Shown one piece after another: positions 29,267 to 38,480 of a stretch of 64,000 bases of DNA. Both the position numbers and the translations under genes were made by a program. Every line of letters starts with the position of its first letter. The stretch's first letter is position 1. The notes below the pieces were generated by a model that was not told the origin of the DNA, ran no database searches, and saw nothing but the letters and a program-made list of their open reading frames with translations. The stretch comes from Saprospiraceae bacterium (GTDB lineage Bacteria > Bacteroidota > Bacteroidia > Chitinophagales > Saprospiraceae), in assembly GCA_016718205.1 (NCBI GenBank), contig JADKEB010000018.1:76602-140601 (forward strand), written 5' to 3'.

Positions 29267-29298
29267 ATACGCAAAAAAGTATATACATATTTGCGTAT
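29267..29298. promoter_or_regulatory. Inverted repeat, operator-like
   Basis: ATACGCAAA (29267-29275) and TTTGCGTAT (29290-29298) form a perfect 9-bp inverted repeat with a 14-base spacer. The right arm overlaps CATATTTG, a near-match to a -7 element for the small frame at 29314. Regulator binding is inferred only from symmetry. Confidence 0.45.
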
Positions 29299-29313
29299 AG
29301 TTGAAACTTAATT

Positions 29314-29394
29314 ATGCGTTTTTTAGCTATAGCTTTGACAGTTGTTATCACCACGGTTTTGAGGGTTCTAGCCTTTTTGATAGGGTTCATCTAA
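29314..29394 (+). CDS. Possible 26-residue membrane peptide
   Basis: A short frame (MRFLAIALTVVITTV and on to GFI) that is almost wholly hydrophobic with three Arg/Lys-type charges at most, i.e. a single membrane segment. It lies 15 bases after the inverted repeat and about 100 bases before the restriction-modification-like genes. Similar small peptides act as type I toxins or leader peptides, but size alone cannot prove coding. Confidence 0.25.
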   Translation: MRFLAIALTVVITTVLRVLAFLIGFI

Positions 29395-29447
29395 AAAAGT
29401 AAAAAGTATTCCTAGTTCTTTTATTAACAAATATGATGGTTTTTGTA

Positions 29448-29455
29448 TAATTTTG
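29448..29455 (+). promoter_or_regulatory. -7 element before the DNA methylase gene
   Basis: TAATTTTG matches TAnnTTTG exactly, 35 bases before the TTG start of the methylase gene. A matching -33 element is not clear. Confidence 0.4.
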
Positions 29456-29490
29456 GCACAACTTTAAATATTAAGCTCAATAAGTAATAG

Positions 29491-32439
29491 TTGGAAGTCT
29501 TAGAAAAAATAGGCTATATCTCACAGAATGGATTAGTTATGTGTGAAAACATAGCTAAAACGGACAATAATTCTGAGAAGTTATTACTTTCTGAAGCTAA
29601 GAGTTTAGGCGCTAAGGCTGTATTATTTCGAAGACATTATGGAACAAACCTAAATTCGTCGTTAAAGTCCGATCCTGCAGTTTATATTTTTCAACAAAAG
29701 GATGAATTTACAAATTCAGTCGCACACAAGGAGTTACATTCAAAAATCTGGAGTTCAGGCCAAATTGACATCTACATTTTTTTAACCCAGAATAAAGTCG
29801 AAATTTTTAATGGCCGGCGTCCAGCTGATGTAGATGGAACTGATTTAAATTTGAGACGACTTCTTTTATGTAGTGAAGCCATTGAAAAATTTAATGATCA
29901 ACGTTTCTCATCTTCCCTTTTTTGCAAAGGTACTTTTTGGGATCAGTCAGATTTTGTTAATGAGTGGAGTGAAAAAGACAATCCTTACCTTCACTTACTT
30001 AAGCATTTAGACCTTTCAAGAAAGTTAATATATGAAAGAAAGAGTAATAAACTTTCCCAGAAATCTATAGATAGATTATTGATTCTGAGTTTATTAATAA
30101 AATTCATAGAAGGAATAGACCCTGACGGCAAGCATAGTCTCAGGGAAATATATAATAACAATAATGTTAATAATTTTGAAGACGCGGTAGATAAAAATCG
30201 TGTTGTGGAAATTTTATCAGATCTTTCGCAAGTATTTAATGGCCGCATATTTGCTTTAGATGAGGATGTTAAATCAGAAATCTCTAACGGAGACCTAAGC
30301 CTATTATCAGGTTTTCTAAAAGGGAATATTGAACTTAAGACTAAACAGCTTTTCCTTTGGCAACAATATGATTTTAAATATCTTCCAGCGGAAGTAATTA
30401 GTGCTATTTATGAAAATTTTATTCAAGCAGACTCTATTAAGGAAAGCGGAAGTCGAGAGAAAGGGGTAGTTTATACACCTATCCATCTCGTTAACTTACT
30501 TGTCGATGATGTGATGCCTTTGGAAAATGCGACTTGTTTTACAAACGAAACCTTTAAAATTTTGGATCCTACATGTGGTTCGGGAGTTTTTCTGGTCGCA
30601 GCTTATAAAAGATTACTCCAATGGTGGGCTATTAATAATAGTAAAGACGGAAATATTGTATTTCCAAACGCTATAATTGCTCAAAGGATTATGGAAAAAA
30701 ATATTTTTGGTGTTGATGTATTACCTACGGCAACCAATGTTAGTATTTTTGGATTGACAATTGCTCTTTTAGAAAAATTGACCCCACAAGAAATCTGGAA
30801 TAATCTTAAATTCAATGATTTAAATAATAACATACAATGCGAAAGCTTTGTAAAATGGGCAATAAATGCACCCAAAGATTTCGACTTAGTAATTGGCAAT
30901 CCACCATTTAATGAACCAAATGGCCAAAAGAGCATAGATATTTTAAAACCTGAATATTTAGCACAACTAAATATTAAGCACAAGAGAATCCCTGCATCAA
31001 ATTTTGCTTTGCATTTTTTTGAAATTGCCATGACTTTGACAAAGAAAGTATGTATGATTTTACCTTCTGCCGTGCTATTATATAGCAAATCTTCCATTAA
31101 TCATGTATATAGGAAAGATATTTTTACAGACTTTTCCATTAGTAAAATTTATGATTTTACTCATATGAGACGTATTTTATTTCATCAGTCTGCTGAAGTT
31201 TCAGTTTTGGCTTTAATTGCATCAAACTATAAAAATGAAAGAAAACCTATAGAGCATGTTGTGGTAAGAAGAATTGACGAATCCGAAAATAAATTAAGAT
31301 TTGAAATAGATCATTATGATCGTCATTTTGTACCGTGGAATTGGGCTGTAGATAAAACCAAGTCTTTTATTTGGAAATGTAATCTTTTAGGAGGTGGTAG
31401 ATTATTTCATTTGATTTATAGATTAAGTTTACTGCCTAAATTAATCGATTTTATAGATGAAAAAGAATTACATCATACAAGAGGATACGAAGGAGGCAGT
31501 ACATTTGAAAAACACAATGTTAATAGAATTATTAACATAACTGAAAATGGTGGATTGGAAATTGAAAGTAACGTTTCAATTAGTTCGGATAATTTTAAGA
31601 ATGTGTCAATATATTCTCAACCGTTTATAATAATTGATCAAAATATAAGCCAAAATAATTTGGCTCTTGCTTATGTTAATAGTGAAAACTTACCTAAATT
31701 TTTATACTATAAAAGAGATTTTTTTTCGATAAAGGGGACACTTGGTAAAAGCGAAGATTGTTTGGTTACTATTTTTGAACAATTTAAAAAGGATAAAGGA
31801 TTAAACAGTTTAAACGAAAATCTTTATCTTTTTTGTACAACTAGCAGTGCTTTAGTTTTGACAGAATTACATGTAAATAAATTGGATATACTTGAATTAC
31901 CATTTTTAAAAAATAGCAATAGTCTTGAGTTATCAGTTACTGAATTATTAGTACAAAATGACGTTTTGGATTATTATATCCACTTAGGTAAATCTTTAAG
32001 TAAAGGCGATGGAGGAGAAAAGTTATACTTTAAGCCAGATCTTTTGGAATTGGAGCTTTTTGGTAAGACATTTTGCGATCTGATCAATCCTTTGCATAGC
32101 GAAGATGGTATGAGTTGGCAGATTGGTGATGTAATTTCAACTGAAAATGACAGCTTCATTGCTTACCAATTTATTTTTGGAAAACCTAAACTACCAAGAA
32201 GTTTTGTAATTAAAACTAAGGGATTAAATGCAATCCATGAGGAAATTGGATTAATCGTTAAGAATCAAAATGAAAATAGAGGAGCTATTTTTAATAGAAT
32301 AGTAAAATGGTATGGAAGTAATGATGGGTATGATTATGTAATATTTATCAAACCGAACACTAGAAGATATTGGCTGCAATCAATTGCTTTAAGGGACGCA
32401 GATGAAGTTTCTTGGGATTATTATGAAGAAGGATATTGA
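29491..32439 (+). CDS. N6-adenine DNA methyltransferase, Eco57I-like (restriction-modification)
   Basis: 982 residues, read from TTG 29491; an in-frame TAA-TAG lies just upstream and the first ATG is at 29539. The SAM-binding motif I is LDPTCGSGVFLVAAY (near residue 357) after VYTPIHLVNLL, and the catalytic motif IV is NPPFN (near 470), typical of N6-adenine methylases of the type IIG/Eco57I and PglX-like group. Residues from about 640 resemble a target-recognition region. The following gene overlaps or abuts it and has a nuclease fold, so the pair is probably a restriction-modification or related defence system. AT-rich, and inserted between genes of an aromatic-degradation cluster. Confidence 0.85.
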   Translation: MEVLEKIGYISQNGLVMCENIAKTDNNSEKLLLSEAKSLGAKAVLFRRHYGTNLNSSLKSDPAVYIFQQKDEFTNSVAHKELHSKIWSSGQIDIYIFLTQNKVEIFNGRRPADVDGTDLNLRRLLLCSEAIEKFNDQRFSSSLFCKGTFWDQSDFVNEWSEKDNPYLHLLKHLDLSRKLIYERKSNKLSQKSIDRLLILSLLIKFIEGIDPDGKHSLREIYNNNNVNNFEDAVDKNRVVEILSDLSQVFNGRIFALDEDVKSEISNGDLSLLSGFLKGNIELKTKQLFLWQQYDFKYLPAEVISAIYENFIQADSIKESGSREKGVVYTPIHLVNLLVDDVMPLENATCFTNETFKILDPTCGSGVFLVAAYKRLLQWWAINNSKDGNIVFPNAIIAQRIMEKNIFGVDVLPTATNVSIFGLTIALLEKLTPQEIWNNLKFNDLNNNIQCESFVKWAINAPKDFDLVIGNPPFNEPNGQKSIDILKPEYLAQLNIKHKRIPASNFALHFFEIAMTLTKKVCMILPSAVLLYSKSSINHVYRKDIFTDFSISKIYDFTHMRRILFHQSAEVSVLALIASNYKNERKPIEHVVVRRIDESENKLRFEIDHYDRHFVPWNWAVDKTKSFIWKCNLLGGGRLFHLIYRLSLLPKLIDFIDEKELHHTRGYEGGSTFEKHNVNRIINITENGGLEIESNVSISSDNFKNVSIYSQPFIIIDQNISQNNLALAYVNSENLPKFLYYKRDFFSIKGTLGKSEDCLVTIFEQFKKDKGLNSLNENLYLFCTTSSALVLTELHVNKLDILELPFLKNSNSLELSVTELLVQNDVLDYYIHLGKSLSKGDGGEKLYFKPDLLELELFGKTFCDLINPLHSEDGMSWQIGDVISTENDSFIAYQFIFGKPKLPRSFVIKTKGLNAIHEEIGLIVKNQNENRGAIFNRIVKWYGSNDGYDYVIFIKPNTRRYWLQSIALRDADEVSWDYYEEGY

Positions 32440-32440
32440 G

Positions 32441-33079
32441 ATGAATAGACCATCCCCTTTAATTAAGCAACATAAAAATAGAATAGTTGAATTAATTGTC
32501 CCATTTCTAGAAAGGGTTTTACCTCAATTTTTAACGAACTCTATTCACGCCAAGCAGAGTTTAGACGAAGATAGTTTTAGTGAGGTACTTTATCATTATT
32601 TAGTACAAAATGGGTCTACGAATTTTTATTTTACCCAACAACCGTTACAAGATGGAAGACGAAAAGTTGATATTGGGGTATCACTTTATTGGCAAAGTCC
32701 AGAGAAGACAGAAGTTGCTTATGTTTTTTGTTTAGAGGCCAAGTTTTTGCCATGTCATGATTATGTAATGGGAGAATATGCAGCAATTAAAAGATTTAAA
32801 CTGAACCAACATGGAATAAAAAGTAGATACGACAAGACCCCTTTACCTGAAAACGGTATTGTTGCATATGTTCGGGATCAAGATTTTGAAAAGCATTTTG
32901 AAAACATTAATAATGAAATTATACTTTTAAGTTTAAAAAACGAACCAAATGAATTTAATTTAGTTTGGTCAGAATCTGAAAAATTAGACTTAAAAGGTTC
33001 AATAGGCAATTATATTTCTATTCACATAAGAATTGATAATTCTTATGTGACTCTTCATCACTTTTGGGTTCATGTTTAG
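32441..33079 (+). CDS. PD-(D/E)XK nuclease-like partner of the methylase
   Basis: About 212 residues from ATG 32441, directly after the methylase stop (TGAGATG). Alternative starts at 32423 and 32402 would overlap the methylase. Motifs: Glu in SFSEVLYHYL (near residue 48), RRKVDIGVSL (Asp 77) and VFCLEAKFLP (Glu 99, Lys 101), a PD-(D/E)XK arrangement. It may be the restriction subunit. No close family comes to mind. Its stop codon is immediately followed, without a single spacer base, by the stop of the convergent paaZ. Confidence 0.65.
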   Translation: MNRPSPLIKQHKNRIVELIVPFLERVLPQFLTNSIHAKQSLDEDSFSEVLYHYLVQNGSTNFYFTQQPLQDGRRKVDIGVSLYWQSPEKTEVAYVFCLEAKFLPCHDYVMGEYAAIKRFKLNQHGIKSRYDKTPLPENGIVAYVRDQDFEKHFENINNEIILLSLKNEPNEFNLVWSESEKLDLKGSIGNYISIHIRIDNSYVTLHHFWVHV

Positions 33080-35119
33080 TTACCCCTTCATCTTCACCAT
33101 AGTCAATATTGTCGCTATCGCTACTGTCTCACCCGTCTCATCATATACATCGACGAGCCATTTGACGATGCCTTTGGTGTAATCTTCGTCATCACGTTTT
33201 TCTTGGGCTACTTTTTCCTTTACGGTCAGACGGACTCCGATGGTCATACCGGGATATACGGGCTTAGTAAAACGACATTCTTCGAGACCATAATTGAGCA
33301 TCACAGGACCTTTGGCAGCATCAACAAAAAGTCCTGCTGCTGCCGACAATACAAAATAACCATGTGCCACTCGTTCTTTGAAAGGCGTGCCGTCTAAAGA
33401 TGTAGCATCCGTATGTGCATAGAAATGATCCCACGACACATTGGCAAAATTGACAATATCTGCATCCGTCACCGTACGTTTGTGCGTGATAAGAGTTTCG
33501 CCGATTTCCAGCTCTTCAAAGTATTTTTTGAACGGATGTCTGTCGTCTTCGATATATTTGCCACCATATTGATATTGTTGAGTAATGTGTGACAATGTGG
33601 TGGGTGAACCCTGGATAGCACATCGCTGCATATAGTGTTTGAGCCCGCGCAATCCACCCATCTCTTCACCGCCACCGGCACGTCCTGGTCCACCGTGCAC
33701 AAGCAAAGGCATCGGTGATCCGTGACCGGTGCTTTCTTTGGCGGATTCCCGATGGAGGACGAGGATTCTACCGTGATGGGTAGCTGCATTCACCACATAT
33801 TCGCGAGCTATCTTGTCATCAAAAGTTACGATAGAACTACACAATGATCCTTTACCTTTCCTTGCCAGTTCAACAGCTTCATCCATATCGTGATAAGGCA
33901 TCATGGTCGAAACCGGGCCAAATGCTTCTATTTCATGTGTCGAAGTTTGTTCAAAAGGTCGGTCATTTCTCAACAAAACGGGTGCCATATAAGCACCTTT
34001 TTCTTTAGATCCATGGGTGACTTCAAATCCTTCAGGATCGCCATATACCAACTGTGCAGATGACATGAGTTCTTCCAGTTTGTCTTTGACTTCTGTGACC
34101 TGGTCCTCACCTGCCAGTGCACCCATACGTACACCTTCTGTACGAGGATCACCGATAGCAAGTCCAGTCAATGCTTTGCCGATGGCAATCTGTACATCTT
34201 CCATATAGTCAGCAGGGACGATAATCCTGCGTACTGCAGTACATTTTTGACCGCATTTTACAGTCATTTCTCTGCGGACTTCTTTCACAAATAAGTCGAA
34301 CTCAGGAGTGCCTGGGGCAGCATCCCAGCCCAAAATGATACTATTGAGAGAATCCGCTTCCATGTTGAAAGGCACTGATTCTCTCAGAATATTAGGATGT
34401 GATTTCAATTTCAATCCGGTCGAGGCCGAACCTGTAAAAGTGACCACATCCTGATAATTGACATGATCCAGTAGGTCGCCGGCACTTCCACAAATAAGCT
34501 GCAGGGCACCTTCAGGCAAAATAGCGGAATCAATGATGTCTTTTGCAACTGCTTCAGTCAGATAACTGGTCAACGTGGCAGGTTTGACAATGGCAGGAAC
34601 ACCGGCAAGCCAGTTGACGGCACACTTTTCAAGCATACCCCAAACCGGAAAATTGAAGGCATTGATATGTACCGCAACACCTTCTTTGGGTACCAGGATA
34701 TGATGTCCCATAAATGTACCTCCTTTGCTGAGACCGATGGGCTCTCCTTCGGCAAAATATGGCAGATCAGGTAATTTTTTCCTAAGACTGGCATATGCAA
34801 AGAGATTGCCTATCCCTCCTTCGATATCTATCCACGAATCAGCTCTTGTAGCACCGGTTTTGTAACTGACTTCATAATATTTTTCTTTCCGGTCCATGAG
34901 ATACATTGCCAGCGACTTAATCATTCTTCCGCGTTCCTGGAAGGTCAGTTTGCGCAGGTTTTTATTGCCCGTTTTCCGGCCATAATCAAGCATATGAGCG
35001 AAATCCAATCCCTGACTGGAAGCGATGGCAACTTCTTGTCCGGTACTGGCATCCACTAACAATTGGCCTGTACCTTCTCCTTCAATCCACCTTCCGGCAG
35101 CATAATTTTTAAGTTTCAT
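33080..35119 (-). CDS. paaZ: Bifunctional phenylacetate degradation protein PaaZ
   Basis: 679 residues, the normal length. The N-terminal aldehyde dehydrogenase domain (1-520) has AFNFPVWGMLEK, the TFTGSASTG cofactor loop and the catalytic Cys region KCGQKCTAVRRI. The C-terminal MaoC-like hydratase domain (about 530-679) has NVSWDHFYAHTDA and RVAHGYFVLSAAAG. PaaZ opens the oxepin-CoA ring and oxidises the resulting semialdehyde to 3-oxo-5,6-dehydrosuberyl-CoA. Other paa genes apart from the enoyl-CoA hydratase at 28280 are not in the window. TACCTTCG upstream is one base off the -7 consensus. Confidence 0.94.
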   Translation of the reverse strand: MKLKNYAAGRWIEGEGTGQLLVDASTGQEVAIASSQGLDFAHMLDYGRKTGNKNLRKLTFQERGRMIKSLAMYLMDRKEKYYEVSYKTGATRADSWIDIEGGIGNLFAYASLRKKLPDLPYFAEGEPIGLSKGGTFMGHHILVPKEGVAVHINAFNFPVWGMLEKCAVNWLAGVPAIVKPATLTSYLTEAVAKDIIDSAILPEGALQLICGSAGDLLDHVNYQDVVTFTGSASTGLKLKSHPNILRESVPFNMEADSLNSIILGWDAAPGTPEFDLFVKEVRREMTVKCGQKCTAVRRIIVPADYMEDVQIAIGKALTGLAIGDPRTEGVRMGALAGEDQVTEVKDKLEELMSSAQLVYGDPEGFEVTHGSKEKGAYMAPVLLRNDRPFEQTSTHEIEAFGPVSTMMPYHDMDEAVELARKGKGSLCSSIVTFDDKIAREYVVNAATHHGRILVLHRESAKESTGHGSPMPLLVHGGPGRAGGGEEMGGLRGLKHYMQRCAIQGSPTTLSHITQQYQYGGKYIEDDRHPFKKYFEELEIGETLITHKRTVTDADIVNFANVSWDHFYAHTDATSLDGTPFKERVAHGYFVLSAAAGLFVDAAKGPVMLNYGLEECRFTKPVYPGMTIGVRLTVKEKVAQEKRDDEDYTKGIVKWLVDVYDETGETVAIATILTMVKMKG

Positions 35120-35209
35120 AATGAGCTGGGTTAGTACATGCGAAGGTAGGGATTATTGGTGTAAAATCAGTAAAATGTTCTCCTTTTGATATTAATTCAG
35201 CGTGAAAGT

Positions 35210-35668
35210 CTATTTACTTCTATATACAGTTTCATAGGTGTAAATCCAGGCGTCCGGATCCATTTTTGATACCAACAAGCCGATTAATTCATATGGAACT
35301 TGCTCAGGTTTTTTAAACCTGATACAACTTTTTCCCATATCCAGTTTGGCTGAACAATGTTTTGGATATTCCTGCAAAAACCAATCCATCAAATCATGAT
35401 CGGCATAAATGCCCATGTGGTACAAAGCCACAAAGTTCTTTTGGGAAGCGATATTGATAAATGGAAGCGGCAGTTTGGTATCGCAATGATATCCCTTGGG
35501 ATATTTTGATTTAGGAACTACATACCCAATCGATCCATAGATTACAGTTTCTTCAAATCCTGCCGGAAGATGTTCAGAAATGATGTGTCTGAGTTTTGTA
35601 ATGACTGGTTTCTTGTCGTCAGGCAATTGAGAGACGTAATCGTCGGGAGTAGTGGCAGTACTTGTCAT
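35210..35668 (-). CDS. DUF1801 domain-containing protein
   Basis: 152 residues. The DUF1801 (YdhG-like) pattern is visible: PDDKKPVITKLRHIISEHLP at the N-terminus, ETVIYGSIGYVVP, and FVALYHMGIYADHDL in the middle. A small cytosolic protein without assigned function. Single gene between paaZ and the VOC gene. Confidence 0.85.
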   Translation of the reverse strand: MTSTATTPDDYVSQLPDDKKPVITKLRHIISEHLPAGFEETVIYGSIGYVVPKSKYPKGYHCDTKLPLPFINIASQKNFVALYHMGIYADHDLMDWFLQEYPKHCSAKLDMGKSCIRFKKPEQVPYELIGLLVSKMDPDAWIYTYETVYRSK

Positions 35669-35766
35669 AAAGTTTATAAAATTTTAATAATGGTAAATAA
35701 TTTATAACTACAATAAATCAAGATTTGGATTGTTCAATTTACCCAATGTCTTCGTTTGATTGAGAT

Positions 35767-36144
35767 CTAATCATTGGGTTCCCAAAGTTCAATGTTATTT
35801 CCTTCTAAATCCAAGATGTGTACAAATTTTCCGTAATCATATGATTGAATTTCGTCTAAAATTTGAACACCGTTTTCTCTTAAGTTAGCTACCAACACCT
35901 CGATATCAGTCACCCGATAGTTGATCATGAATTGTTTTTGAGAAGGTTCGAAATATTTTGTTTCTTCACTAAATGGTGACCATTGTGTATACCCCATCTT
36001 TGTTGAATCATCTTTTTCAAACCACTGAAAAGTAGCTCCATACTCATCTGTATTTATACCCAAATGATTTTGGTACCAAGCTTTGAGTGATTTTGGATCA
36101 ATGCTTTTAAAAAAAACACCTCCAATACCAGTTACTTTAGCCAT
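35767..36144 (-). CDS. VOC family protein (glyoxalase-like)
   Basis: 125 residues forming two beta-alpha-beta-beta-beta modules (IGGVFFKSIDPKSLKAWY..., FMINYRVTDIEVLVANL...). The C-terminal Glu in NNIELWEPND is a typical metal ligand of the glyoxalase/bleomycin-resistance/dioxygenase superfamily. Substrate unknown. Close to the DUF4199 gene on the same strand (51-base gap). Confidence 0.85.
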   Translation of the reverse strand: MAKVTGIGGVFFKSIDPKSLKAWYQNHLGINTDEYGATFQWFEKDDSTKMGYTQWSPFSEETKYFEPSQKQFMINYRVTDIEVLVANLRENGVQILDEIQSYDYGKFVHILDLEGNNIELWEPND

Positions 36145-36195
36145 AATTTTGTTTTTTATTTGTTATATTTCAAAAAAATCAGTTTAGCTTTCATT

Positions 36196-36708
36196 CTATT
36201 GCTTTCTTAGTATCGCTGCACTAATCAAAGTAACAATTAATCCCACAGGAAGGATTTCCGAATAGCTAATCAAGGCATTAAATAAAGGATTTTTATACAT
36301 CTCTGCAAAGTTGGCCATGTCTTTTGTCGTTTTATCGATGATATCCTGAGCGGCACCTTCGTTCTTCAGTTTTGTGATGGTTTGCTCTGCATACTTTTCC
36401 ATAAAGTCCGGCATAAAATAGTAATAATCGATGAGCCAGGTGATCACATAAATCGTGGAGGCAATCAGGGTAATGAGAAAACCCATTTTAAAAGCCGTTC
36501 CAAAAGTAATTATGCCACCATTGTTTTGATCTCTGTATTTTTTTATGCCAAAAAATATCAAAGAAAAAGCTAATAGCATGCTGGCATATCCATAAATGGC
36601 ACCACCTTCAATATTGCTGGATTGATGGTTTATGGTAGTCGTTATTATCAACATTGATGCTACCACTAATCCTCCGATGATACCATAAGTAAATACTAAT
36701 TTTTTCAT
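36196..36708 (-). CDS. DUF4199 domain-containing membrane protein
   Basis: 170 residues with four membrane segments (near 8-28, 38-55, 70-90, 145-165). The polar stretch MPDFMEKYAEQTITKLKNEGA between the third and fourth is the DUF4199 hallmark. Function unknown. Typical of Bacteroidota. Confidence 0.8.
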   Translation of the reverse strand: MKKLVFTYGIIGGLVVASMLIITTTINHQSSNIEGGAIYGYASMLLAFSLIFFGIKKYRDQNNGGIITFGTAFKMGFLITLIASTIYVITWLIDYYYFMPDFMEKYAEQTITKLKNEGAAQDIIDKTTKDMANFAEMYKNPLFNALISYSEILPVGLIVTLISAAILRKQ

Positions 36709-36831
36709 TGTATTGAAATTTTAATGAGTGAATTAATGTCACAAAATTGAATAATTCATCATGATCAGCGGTCATACTTTTGAGTGATTTTGAATTTTAA
36801 GAAAGATATTCACCCTTAAGTATGACAAAAA

Positions 36832-37308
36832 TTAAGGTATCAAACGAAGTCTTTTCGCTTTCTCAATTGCTTGTGTTCTTCTTTTTACATCCAATTTTTC
36901 AAATAACCTCGAAGTATGAGTTTTAATAGTATTCAATGAGATATATAATCTTTCAGCTAGTTCTTCGTTACTCAATCCTTCTGCCATCAGTTGCAGTACC
37001 TCAAGTTCTCTTTTACTTATTCCTGACTTTTCTATCTCTTGCTGATTAGGAATAAAATGGATGTTATTATCTAAATAAACCGTTTTTTCGACTATTTTGG
37101 TTTCAGGCTTCCTGTCTACCAACTTAAATGAAAGCCAAATCCCCAATCCTGTAAATATCAGAGCAATAGCACCTACATAGATTTCTATAGCATGATCTAT
37201 AATAATAAACCTTATTTCCAGCCACCTCATGACAAATAGCAGAATAGCCAGGCTTAATGAGTATAAAATCACATCTTTATATGCTGAAAACCTTATTAAG
37301 AATCTCAT
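36832..37308 (-). CDS. Membrane-anchored LuxR-type transcriptional regulator
   Basis: 158 residues. Two N-terminal membrane segments (about 14-27 and 36-58) precede a LuxR/FixJ helix-turn-helix (SKRELEVLQLMAEGLSNEEL ... NTIKTHTSRLFEKLDVK). No receiver domain is present, so it is not a standard response regulator. The HTH would be held at the membrane. Target genes are unknown; the adjacent DUF4199/VOC genes on the same strand are candidates. Confidence 0.85.
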   Translation of the reverse strand: MRFLIRFSAYKDVILYSLSLAILLFVMRWLEIRFIIIDHAIEIYVGAIALIFTGLGIWLSFKLVDRKPETKIVEKTVYLDNNIHFIPNQQEIEKSGISKRELEVLQLMAEGLSNEELAERLYISLNTIKTHTSRLFEKLDVKRRTQAIEKAKRLRLIP

Positions 37309-37590
37309 GTACTAAAGTGATGAAAATATATTATTTAAATTATCAGGCACAAGATAAAAATTGATGTGTATATTGGACAAAAATATTTTGTTTCTCATTG
37401 GATGAGTAAGTTGACAAATTATTTTTAAACTATGATATCCGGGAACTGTTATCAAAACTTATCTTTAGCCGCAATTGATGTAAAACAAAAAACGCAGGCT
37501 ATCATTTTGAATTCATATAATAGCTAAGAAGGATAATTCGGTAGCACAAAAGTTGGAGATTTGTAATCAATTCCATTACTGCAATGCCAG

Positions 37591-38454
37591 ATGAGATTTG
37601 ACGATGTAAAAACAAAAAAAAAGACAGATAAAATGCTAGTAACTGCATGGATAGTTTTTTTATTATTAGCATTAAAACCTGATTTTAGTAAAAATAACCA
37701 TGTTCATCCGCCATCTGATCACTGCCATATTCATAATTCAGCAATTGCTGTCGGAGAAAAACTGGTATTTAAAGCTTATTACAACTGGAAATTTATTTGG
37801 ATTCCGGCAGGTGAAGCTGAGTTTTTATTTTCAGAAACGGATGATTCTTTTGAGATAACAGTCAAAGGAAAAACATACAAAAGCTATGATGCCTTTTTTA
37901 AGGTAAGGGATTATTTTCATAGTGAAATAGATAAAAAGACTATGTATCCCCTTCGATTTACCCGAATCGTGGAAGAGGGAAATTACAGGCGATTTGACAG
38001 TTTGGTTTTTGATCAGGTCAAAAGGAAAGGAGTAAGTTTTAATGGACCGACACGTGCAACAGCAGTCAGAAAAAATATCACCCTTCATGATTGTACGCAC
38101 GATTTACTTTCTGTCTTGTATTTTTTACGCAATATTGACATCACAGGGTATCATCCCGGAGACATCATCCCGACAAAGATACTTTTTGATGAAACGATCT
38201 ACCCAATAAAAGTACGCTATGATGGAGTTTATGACAATTTTCATGTAAAAGGGTTAGGTACATTTAATACTATAAAAGTCATACCTGATCTGGTCACAGG
38301 CAATGTTTTTAAAGATGGTAACCGTATGAATATCTGGGTGACCAATGACGGAAACAAACTTCCTGTACTCATCGAATCTCCGCTATCTGTAGGCAGTGCA
38401 AAGGCTGTTTTGAAGTCTTACAAAGGATTGCGCCATCATTTACCAAGAAAATAG
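37591..38454 (+). CDS. DUF3108 domain-containing protein
   Basis: 287 residues with an N-terminal membrane/signal segment (near 17-30). The DUF3108 pattern is visible in AVGEKLVFKAYYNWKFIWIP, AGEAEF and VRDYFHSEID, up to TGNVFKDGNRMNIWVTND. Probably periplasmic; members are beta-rich envelope proteins of unknown role. Located 26 bases before rsmA, so possibly in the same transcript. Confidence 0.8.
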   Translation: MRFDDVKTKKKTDKMLVTAWIVFLLLALKPDFSKNNHVHPPSDHCHIHNSAIAVGEKLVFKAYYNWKFIWIPAGEAEFLFSETDDSFEITVKGKTYKSYDAFFKVRDYFHSEIDKKTMYPLRFTRIVEEGNYRRFDSLVFDQVKRKGVSFNGPTRATAVRKNITLHDCTHDLLSVLYFLRNIDITGYHPGDIIPTKILFDETIYPIKVRYDGVYDNFHVKGLGTFNTIKVIPDLVTGNVFKDGNRMNIWVTNDGNKLPVLIESPLSVGSAKAVLKSYKGLRHHLPRK

Positions 38455-38480
38455 ATACCTTTGGGTTTTGAAATCAACCC

